Shown here: one piece after another, positions 10,900 to 20,400 of the stretch
Layout of the letters: every line of letters starts with the position of its first letter
How positions within the stretch are numbered: position 1 is the stretch's first letter
Assembly: GCA_001953115.1 (NCBI GenBank)
Contig: LSSL01001735.1
Location: forward strand, 1 to 25,400
Length of the DNA: 25,400 nucleotides
DNA from: Smittium mucronatum
Taxonomy: Eukaryota > Kickxellomycota > Harpellomycetes > Harpellales > Legeriomycetaceae
Direction of reading: 5' to 3'
The notes under the pieces: model-generated
The model's database searches: none
Told to the model about the DNA's origin: nothing
What the model saw: only the letters and a program-made list of their open reading frames with translations
Program-made: the position numbers and the translations under genes

Positions 10900-11345
10900 G
10901 TAAATCAGATATAATAACTTTAATTAATAAATGAATTTCTATAATACCAGATGTGTATTCTGAAATGAGTCCCAATTTCATCTTTCCTGAAATCAACATA
11001 TCCGAAATGATATAAATTAACACAAAAATGACTTTAAATATAATTTACAGCGATATTGATTACACCAGATACTTAGCCTCGGAAGAAGCTCTTAGTTCAA
11101 ACCATTTTCAAAATATTTTTATAAATAAGTATTTCAATCTTGATAATTAGACAGACAGCAAAGAATTCCATCAAAAATATAAAATAATATCAGTTTCGGA
11201 TAAACTTAACAACCGGAAAGACGTCATTTGCACTTGCTTCAGTTATTTCAAGAGCAAAAAATTCCATCACGTATACAACTATCTTAAGAATATCGATAAG
11301 CTCGATTTGATAAACGTTACTATTTTTTCATCTGCAAAAAAATAA
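10900..11345 (+). pseudogene. Decayed MULE-type transposase, second part with SWIM-like zinc finger
   Basis: Beyond the retrotransposon the frame that ended at 5253 resumes with the same phase when the repeated GTAAAT is counted once. It reads on with stops at about 10930, 11018 and 11146. Near the end, codons at 11229-11270 spell C-T-C, then a spacer, then K-F-H-H. This is the layout of the SWIM zinc finger (CxC...CxH) that follows the DDE core in many MULE transposases, but the third Cys is Phe (TTC at 11262-11264). The frame ends at a TAA at 11343-11345. A SWIM-like motif after a DDE core, on the far side of an insertion, supports one ancestral gene. It cannot make a functional protein. 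Confidence 0.65.
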
Positions 11346-11383
11346 GGAAGCCTAAAATCTATCCAGAAAAATGCATCATTGAG

Positions 11384-11426
11384 ATAATAATAATTTATTA
11401 TATATATATATATATATTATTATTAT
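11384..11426. repeat. AT palindrome with (TA)n core
   Basis: ATAATAATAA (11384-11393) and its reverse complement TTATTATTAT (11417-11426) flank a (TA)n tract. It lies just past the last readable MULE codons. It could form a cruciform, but this kind of sequence is also expected in such AT-rich DNA. Confidence 0.6.
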
Positions 11427-14400
11427 TCAAAAACAAATAGCTTAAAGGCAAAAAGTAATGATTATACAGATATTTAATACTTCTTATTTATAATATAAAA
11501 AAGCAAAATAAGCCCCTACTCCAAGAATATATATAAATACAGTAAAAAAAATGTATAATAAGAAAAGTTTATCTTCATGACTTAAATATACAAGTCATCT
11601 CATCAATTATCGAAAATTTTCGAATTTGACAGGCGATTTGAAAAGATTTTGTTTAGAAATAAGGTTTGGCTTATAAAGAAATAATCCCAGAATATGGATA
11701 ATTTCAACTTGAGTGTCTTATTCAATAAAGTCATTCTGAATTAGATTTTTTTTTAAAAAAATATTGATTGAAGTGAATATAAAACTTCTATTTAATATGG
11801 GGAATTCATAAATAAAAATTAGCAAACCTCATTCATTAAACTTCCTAATTAACTAGTATATAAATATAAGAATCTAGTTTTAAAATAAATGGAATAAATT
11901 TGCATTTAGTTAATAAATATTAACAGAAACTGTTGGAAAATATTAGTTTATATTTATATAAAAAATTTCGCATACCTTTTTGATCGGATATTTATGCAGT
12001 CTCAAAATGCAACTTTCCTATTACTAGCGATATATATGTATATCATATCCGGAATCTAATCTTTTTTTATTTCGTTTTAATCTAAGGATGTTATTTCAAT
12101 ATTTATTTTATCAAAAAACTTAGATGTAAGCTTTATTGGAAAAATATAATCAAACCGAAAACTAATGGTAATGTATATTGAATAAAAGCTGGAAATCAAT
12201 GAAGCAAAACTTAAACATAAATAGGTATCAAGAATATTACTTTTAAAGAATTGAACTATATATGTCAAATTTTGTTTATATGAGGTATTTGCAGGGCTCA
12301 AGTGAAATTTTTCTGTAAGTCCAGTGGTGACATTAAAGATTCCTATAATGATATCTCTCTATATTGATGACACTCCAATTAATTTTTATTTTTTGCATTA
12401 AAATATTCAATTTTGGTTTTTATTATAGCACCTTACTGGCACTAAAGAATTATCCGTGGATTTTGTTCGTGTTTGATTGCCATTTTTTTTCTTAATTACA
12501 TCCTGACTTCGAAAAATTACATATACTGTTTTCATTCTACATGAATTACGCATTTGAAAATAGCATTTCAAACTTTATTATAGAAATTCTGCTTTATTTA
12601 CTACACTCTCAAACGATCGCAAAAAGATTAATATTAAATTATCAAAATAAAGCCATACGGGGTATCCAAACGTAATCAATCCATTGATTTTATTTTTTAC
12701 TTCAGAATTGACCAATTAAAAATTATTTGTATTAATTGTATAAATTGTGCTAAATTTGTAGCATAATTTAGGCCCTGAAATTCATTTTTTGTAAAATTAC
12801 ATATTTTGAATCATCTTAAGAAATTTTGTATCGTTTAGCCTAATTTTATGGCAGTTTATTAGCTAACCTAAAAAAAAAATAGAATCTCCTTAATAATAAT
12901 AGATAGTTTATTAAATGGTGTAATAATATACCGATTAACCCGATTAATATTTTTAGGATATTTAAGTAAGGAAGATAATTTATAATCACCATAATATCTT
13001 TAAAAAATTATCCAAAATTATAATATAAAATTTCGATAAAGTCTTACCGCTAGTAGGCTGAATATTTCGGTGAGCTTTTATTTTATTTTAACATCCAGTT
13101 ATAGTTTATAGAGCTCTCAAATGGGTAAATTTTGTTAAATAAATATCTAAAGAAAAAAAATTCTTAGTGATTTTTTAAATTATTGAAAAGTTTATATATA
13201 CGTAAAGAAATGCTATACTATACCTTGCATTCACAGATAGATAGCTTTAGTTCTGATTTTTAATTAGATTTTTGGGGTTTATTTTATATATAACTTTTGA
13301 TCTGGGTATTTAGTTATTTTTATTAATTTTTTTTTTTTGTATTTGACTTCTAAAAGAGCATTATAACTAAATTTATTATTAGAACTATTTTCCCATAAAA
13401 ATCTAAGTTTAATTTTTTCAGACAACAAGAATTTATTTAACAGATAAAAAGATAAAAAATTATGGTCTAGTTATAAAGATAATCATGATTTTGAATTAAT
13501 TAATAATTTTTAATATAACTAAAAAGCTAATTTTGGGTATAGTAATATTACTAATTGTTTAAAGGAGATTTTCCGAAACCTAAATAATAAGCGAGCTGAA
13601 AAAGGTAAGATAAAACTTAATAAATTTAAAGTCGGTAAGGTTTGTTCTGTGAATTGTATTGAAGCTGGTTGAAAATAGTTTTTATTTATGGTATAACGAA
13701 TTGGGATAGTGTTTATTCGAAGTTGGGTATATTGATAGCTGAGCTGATTTAAATGCGAAAATATCTATGATAGTTCTAATTGGAAGATATACAGATTTTG
13801 TGGTGGGTTTGATTCGAGGTATTTTATACGATTTTATCTGTTTTATTAAAAGCATCAATATTTGGAAAAGATTTTATTCGGAGTTTAGAAGGTTATTAAA
13901 TGTGAAGATTAGAATTTGAGTAGATTGGATACCAGGAAGATTTTAATTTAGTTTGGAGTCTGTCAGATTAAAAGTTGGAAATTTTTTGAAACAGAGCATT
14001 TTGGAATTCGGCCAGAATGGCATCTTGTCTGTTTTAAGTTTTTTGAATTTCAGAAATGACTGGTTATAGGTCGATTCTGATTTTATATGAGGGTTTTAAC
14101 GACACCTGGACAAGAGTTGATATTAAAAAACAATAAAAAAAATAAATTTCAAAAAATTATTCAGATTTTATTGAAGAAAAGATGAAATCTGACTTACAAG
14201 TTGATATATATTATTTCAGAATATCTTTTTAATATAAATTTTATAAGATAACAGCCCATTTGATTAGATGCGAAAAAAAATACAGAAATGAAATTATCTA
14301 ATAGGCATTTTATTAAATTTTTATGCGTAATTTTAAAAAAAAACCACTTAAATTTAGCGATTACTTATACCCGATCTATATTTTTAGATTTTTAATAATA

Positions 14401-14697
14401 ATAATAATCTCAAATAAAATCATAATTTGAAATTTGAAATAACTGAATTCAAAAATTATTAAGTATTTTGAAACTTAAAAATATATATTATTAAATTCTT
14501 CTAATAAATTGAAATTTGAAGGTATAATTTAATAAAAGTGGAAACTATTTATAAAACAAAAAAAAAAAGCTATATGAACTTTTACTTAAAAGAATCTAAG
14601 ACTTTATTTGGTGAAAATCTACCTTTGATATATATTTTAATTTTTATATATATGTTTAAATCGATAAGGCAAAAAAAGGATCAAATAAGTATTAATA

Positions 14698-14730
14698 TGT
14701 TTTTATAATGTTTTTATAATGTTTTTATAT
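14698..14730. repeat. Short tandem repeat, 11-bp unit, about three copies
   Basis: The unit TGTTTTTATAA is repeated head to tail about three times and fades out at the right edge. No function is suggested. Confidence 0.7.
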
Positions 14731-15073
14731 CAAAATTCACCATTGATAATAAAATATAAGAGCAGATATGTATTATTTTAACAAAAATATTCAAGTACTT
14801 AATATAATTTAATTAAAATTATATTTTTTTGTATTAGCCTTCAAATTGAAAATAAGCTCGCTGAAATTAAAAGTATTTAAAATAATAAAATGAAATATTT
14901 TAATAAATATTTATCAAGTCTCAAAAAAAAAAGGTGTAATCATAGGTCATCATATAATTTTTTTTGAAAAGACTTCTGTAATGATCCAATCATTATTGAT
15001 TGTCTCCATTGCCCCTTAATTTACGTTTCACTTTATCTTTACTATTTTTACTTTTTATTCCCTTTATAACCAG

Positions 15074-15101
15074 CTTGCATTCCCACTTTTTGGAATGCAA
15101 G
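15074..15101. repeat. Perfect 10-bp inverted repeat (hairpin)
   Basis: CTTGCATTCC (15074-15083) and GGAATGCAAG (15092-15101) are perfectly complementary with an 8-nt loop. A 10-bp stem with half G/C is notable in this background. It has no terminator-like T tract and no neighbouring gene that explains it. Confidence 0.6.
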
Positions 15102-16480
15102 ATTTTCAATTAGTTTTCTGAATTTTATTCCTTGACTCCAGTTATAAATACAATTATAATTTTGCTCTACTTCCGGCTCCTTACAACTTCCATTATTATG
15201 AAAAAATCCCTATGGTGCAAACTGCATATATAAAGAAAGGGAGTTTTCTAAAACCTTAATAAAAATGCATTTATAATTTTATTTTTCGGTTTTAAAAATG
15301 ATTGATTTGGAAAAGTCTAAAAATATCTAAAGATAAAGGTTGAAACTAACAAAAATAATTAATTTTTATTAATTGAATTAGTAAATTTTTTTCAATTCAT
15401 ATGAATAACATCACATAGACTGAATTTCAAATAAAATGATATTTTTATTAAATTTTAAGTATAGCATATACAAAGAATATCATTTAAAAATATTATTATG
15501 GTCAATTATATTATATGAATATTTTTATTTAAGCTTTAAATCTAAATTTTTTGTGACATAATGTTCATAAAAATTAATAAATAGCAAAAAGTTAAAACTT
15601 GTAAATTAGATTAATTATTTAATCCAAGGTTCAATTATAATAATTTTATACGAAATTTGTAGGCTATTATATTTTATTAAACCCCCAAATTTGGGGTTAA
15701 ATTTATTCATTAAAATTAGTGAATTTACCTTAGTTTTTATTGATTTAAATTATTTTGATTAAAAAATCAAAATCAAATTTTATAATAGTAGAAATAATTC
15801 AAATTAATTTTGAACTATTTAAATTAATGACTTTCTTAGCAGATAAATTTAGGATCTATATTAATTATGAAAACGCTAAAATATTATCGACAAATTTCAA
15901 GAACATTATCATTTTTATTAATTGATATCACATAATGGCTTAAAATTTTCATTCAATTTTCATTTGATTTTACAGCGAATTTATTAGAAAAAATAAAATA
16001 GAATAAAATCTTTTTTCGAAATAATATCTAAGAAATTTTTTCTAATTTTTTTTAGCTTCTTGAAACCAAATATTTCTATTTAGATTACTCACAGCAATAT
16101 ATACGCTTATTTAACAGATAATTTCTTAAATACTTTATCAATTAGTTACAAAGAATAAACACTTTCGTTCAAATTTAAAATTATTTTTAAAACCCATAAA
16201 TTATATCATATTTTTTAAAATACTCATTCATTTAAGAAAAAAAAATTGAAATTGATTTTTTTGAGTTTTTTTCATGGAAAAGGGGTTTTTTTGAAAATAG
16301 AAGTAAAAGATATCACCAAGATCTTACCCATTAGTATCTTTAGCCCTAAAAATTATCGTAGCTTTATACTATTTTTCAATTATTATTTTTTGTATCACGG
16401 AATTTTATAGTAAGATAACGCCATTAAAAACTATACCAAAAAGATATGAAAAAAAGAAAAAGTCGTGTAGAAAATAATAT

Positions 16481-17010
16481 TGTCCTAACTACAATAAGCT
16501 CCTCTGCCGGACTACCGGCTGCGTACCTGCGGGAAAAGGGTGCAATATACCAACCGAAAGACCCCCTCCCTAGCATTGCTTCAAGTAGACTGGATGACTG
16601 AGGTTACGTGCAGTCATGAATTAAGCTCTTTGTCAATGAACAACAGTTCATTGGGCTATTGAGCTACTAGTCAGTGCCTACTTCTAACGGGATTAATAAA
16701 ATTAGACTCCTACCCAAACGTGGGATTGATCGACATGGCTTTCCTACAAATAGCTGTTAGACGCTGAGATCCGCCTGACTGCCGAACGCTGGACTAGTGC
16801 ACTAGACTATGTCTCAGCTGTGCTAAACGATCGGTTCCTCCTGTTTCGAGATGGTCCTCCTCTGGAATCGCTGTCCTTCGAATCGTTGTGCGCTGTCTCC
16901 ACTACTCCCAACCAAGAATAGTACAACGCTGTGTGAAATTTTAGTTTATTATACTTCGAAAAGTACACTATTAAGCCCCTAAACATCGGCAAGGTATTAC
17001 ACTGTTAGGA
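16481..17010. repeat. GC-richer hairpin-bearing island, candidate solo LTR or other transposon remnant
   Basis: About 530 bp of visibly higher G+C, with sharp borders to AT-rich DNA on both sides and no long open frame. The ends carry a 7-bp inverted repeat, TCCTAAC (16483-16489) and GTTAGGA (17004-17010). The left border TGTCCTAAC looks like an LTR terminus. The flanks AATAT (16476-16480) and AATAC (17011-17015, offset by one base) weakly resemble a target-site duplication. Inside are three compact inverted repeats: ATGACTG/CAGTCAT (16594-16600 and 16611-16617), AATGAAC/GTTCATT (16635-16641 and 16646-16652) and the perfect palindrome CTAGTGCACTAG (16794-16805). It does not resemble the LTR of the Ty3/Gypsy element at 5254-10899. 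It could also be a non-autonomous DNA transposon or a structured RNA gene. Confidence 0.4.
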
Positions 17011-17100
17011 ATACTTTTACTAACTAGAAGCTAATTTATTTAGGTACCCAACTGAATTTTTTAAGCCAATAGAAAATACATTATTTTTATTGTTATTAAA

Positions 17101-17279
17101 ATGTTTACAGCTATTGGAAGAAATACGTCTCGAGTATTTATTCCGCCATTTACGAATGGGTGGGTAGTTTATTGAGCCAATACATTGGATTCATACTATT
17201 TCAGGAAAAAAAGTATAGATATAATGGCCCAATGTTTAATCTGAAATTATTTGGTTTGTCCAATAATCAGGCTAATTAG
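17101..17279 (+). CDS. Possible tiny two-exon gene, 45 residues (weak)
   Basis: An ATG at 17101 opens 21 codons (MFTAIGRNTSRVFIPPFTNG, then W) up to a GTAGTT donor at 17164. After a TTTCAG acceptor ending at 17204, 24 codons follow in phase (EKKYRYNGPMFNLKLFGLSN and four more) to TAG at 17277-17279. The intron would be 41 nt, shorter than any in the neighbouring CFT1 gene (60-179 nt), which counts against it. An AGCCAATA element sits about 35 bp upstream of the ATG, and the same motif occurs in the intergenic region at the right end of the window. The basic, Ser/Thr/Arg-containing start could be a mitochondrial targeting peptide. I do not recognise the product, and 45 open codons could arise by chance. 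Confidence 0.22.
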
Positions 17280-17494
17280 ATATTTTTGATATTTTTGATT
17301 TTGCAGCTGTTTTGGTAAAAACCTAGCCGTTTTTTGCTAGTCGATTTTCTAAATAAAATTAATTGTCTTTGGGATTCGGTGTAAAACGAAAGTTGTATCA
17401 CCATTGCCTTGAATAGATGATAATATTTTCAATTTTTAAGACTGAGTTAATGAAAACCGGTTTTTTTCTATTCACGACATAGTTTTTAGGTATA

Positions 17495-20400
17495 ATGTAC
17501 ACGTATTGCAAAGAATTAATACCACCTTCCGCCATCGATTTCAGTTGCAGTTGTAGTTTTTTGTTCCCCGAGTCGCATGATTTGATTATAATCAGAGGAA
17601 ATCTATTGCAATTATATACAGCTTCTAGACGTCCCAATGAACAAGATTTAGATGATTTTTCCGGCAAATCTGAAATAAACACAGGAATAAATGGGTATTT
17701 TTCTGATCCCAAGAATTCAAATTTTCATTCGGAAAAAAGCAAAATAGAATATGAAGGAAATGATGTAAGTGTCATAGATACATCATAATTTCATTTATAT
17801 AAAATCAACCATAATTTTTCTCACATAGGACTCATATCCTTTGTTTGAAGCCAATTCCCAGAATTTTGACAATGATCCTTCTTTTAAATTAAACTTAATT
17901 AATCAATGGAGCTTAATGGGTAAAGTTAAAGGTTTATGTAAAATCAAAAAATCAAGTAAATCTGTGAAAAACGCTGATCAAATAATAATAAGCTTCTCTG
18001 TGGCTAAGGTAGATTTATTTTATGCTTTCAAATTGCTCAACCTATATCAATTTATCCTATCACTCGTTAGATGTCCATAGTGGAATTCGATCCAAAACTG
18101 CAAAACCTAAAAACATCATCTATACATTTTTATGAACATGAAAAATACCAGGTATTTATAGATATAAAAAATATTTATTTTCTTTTTATTAAATTTTTAT
18201 TCATTGATTAGTCTAATCTTACTTCAGACGACTTTGATAACAAGCCTATGGTTGATCCTAACCAAGTTATTGCTATTATGCAAGTTTATCAAAACTATAT
18301 TGCAGTATTGCCTCTTTCTATCGAATTTGAGATTTCCCAAGAAATAAATCTTTCAATCAATTCTCTCAAAATTAGTTCTTCATCTCAAAATAAAAGGTTT
18401 TCTATTTAATATTTTTTCATAAAAAATCTAATAATCATTTTTTTATTCTTCACCCTTATAAAATTACCACAAATAGCTTCGTTATTGAAATGGATTCAGA
18501 AGAGCTACAAATAAAAAACATAAGGGATATGGTTTTCATGCATGATTACAATGAACCAACTTTAGCAATCTTGTACGAACCCAGACAAACTTGGGCAGGC
18601 GATTTATCCACACTTTCAGCTAGCTGCTGCATAGCTATTGCGTCAATAAACTTAGAATTAAAGACAATTTCTGTTATACACAAAATATCTGATATCCCTC
18701 AAGACACTTTCAAATTAATTCCTCTAACTAGGCCGATTGGAGGTCTAATTGCTATATCATCTACATCTATTATGCATTTTAGCCAAAACTTGATGACTTT
18801 TATGAATATTACAAGTAATTTGGCAAAAATTGGGGCAGGAAAATTAATAAATGAATGGCTTGAAACTAACCACCAACCCTACAGCGACTTGAATTTGGTT
18901 TTAGATGGATCTCATGCTGAATTGATAGGGTCCAACTTAATTCTTTTGTGGAATATGTTGGGTGAGTTTATATCCATCGAAGTAATAGGTGATGTTAGAG
19001 GAGTGAATAAAATAAACATAGACTCACTTGCCAGAAACAAAAGCTCGAACGATACTTCTCGTGAATGGGTGATAGATGTAGATCCAGCATTTGTCTTATC
19101 ACCCTCAACAGTTTCAATAATTTCTAAAGACGCCTACGGCATTACATTCAATAGCGACGACATAGATTCTGATAGAAATGTTATTGTTGACCATACAAGG
19201 CTAAACCCCAACAAATTTATGGTATTATTTTTTGTGGGAACTCGGGGCGGGCATTCAATATTATCTTCTATAAATTTAGAATCAGAAAAATCTAATGATA
19301 ATAATAATAATGGATTTTTAACGAAAAACGAAACCGAAAACTCTATGGATATCGATGACATGCTTTATTCTGTAAACGAAACCTTTTCATTCCAACCCAC
19401 ATCAATTTCCCCGAACAGTTCATCTGATATGGGTTTAAATTTCAAGGTCCACGACAAACTCATTTGTGCTGCTCCTCTTTTTCAAATTGACATAGGTGAA
19501 TCAAGCTTTAATAAATCTGGTTTAACAGGCGAAGATAACTTAGAATTAACAGGAAGCATAGGAGTGGGTCCACAAGGTGGAATAGTTGTCATGCAGAAAT
19601 ATGTTAGGCCAAGTGTTCTAGCATCCTATGATATTGGATTCAGCCAATCTCGGCTCAGAGATGGAGCTTCAGCATCAAAATTCAGTCCTAGATTTATTTG
19701 GAATATTAAAAATGGAGAATCAAATTCCAATCTAATAATGGGATTGAACTCATCCGCCAGAAGCGACCCTATTAACCAAAATCTTACAAACTCAGGATTG
19801 CAAGAGTTTGTGGTAATTACTAGCGAGTTCCATACCACGGTTTTACGGGCTTCAGGAGAACTTTCTGAAGTTATTATAAGCGACTTCGTTCTTGACAAAC
19901 CCACATTGTGCGTTGGGCAATTATCTAATTTAGGTGGTCTCAAAAAAATTCCTGTGCAGATTTGTAGCGACCTCATAATAATTTTCAATTCGGGTAAGAC
20001 TGACATATAATAACATTGGAATGCTATAGGTCTTTTTTTATACATTTAATTTCCTAACATTTATCATAGATTTAACGGCTCTTCACAAGGTTGTGCTCAC
20101 CGAAGATGATTATTTTATCCAAGCAGATATTATGGGTTCTTACATAGTAACAAAGATGCTCAGCGGTAAAGCCAAGCTATTTAAATTCATCTGGGATAGT
20201 AGGACCTTAAAGGAGATAAATTTTCCTTCCTTACCTGAGCCAACTTTTTTAGTGAGTATTTATACTGACCATTTTTACAAAGTTTCCAAACAATTTGGCT
20301 CTGATTTACATGAAGAGGAGGAGTCACATATCACAGAGGAAAACATTAGTACTCTTGGTTCTATTACTGAGAAAGTTTTAAGCTTTGAAAACAATTTCCA

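Larger units (their letters stand above)
11427..16480. other. Long AT-rich stretch without a supported gene
   Basis: About 5 kb of AT-rich DNA. I saw no confident gene, tRNA or rRNA. Minor items are a slightly less AT-rich patch at 13560-14110 whose frames are full of stops, a trinucleotide AAT run near 14395-14408, short tandem repeats at 14698-14730, a perfect hairpin at 15074-15101 and a 53-codon ATG-less frame at 15048-15209 on the - strand. It may hold old transposon remains beyond recognition. Confidence 0.55.

Noticed and set aside
12077..12301. A 74-codon frame on the - strand with a hydrophobic middle.
   Set aside because: No recognisable motif and no supporting neighbours; such a length is possible by chance, and the hydrophobicity follows from T-rich codons.
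13620..14108. A less AT-rich patch whose - strand frame gives plausible peptides between stops that could be former CAA/CAG codons.
   Set aside because: Stops occur at about the rate expected by chance for this base composition, and I recognised no motif. A reassigned stop code is also not supported, since the CFT1 exons of 1517 and 2150 nt have no in-frame stop.
16807..16992. A 61-codon frame on the - strand in the GC-rich island.
   Set aside because: It covers only part of the island, has no recognisable domain, and lower stop frequency is expected in GC-richer DNA.
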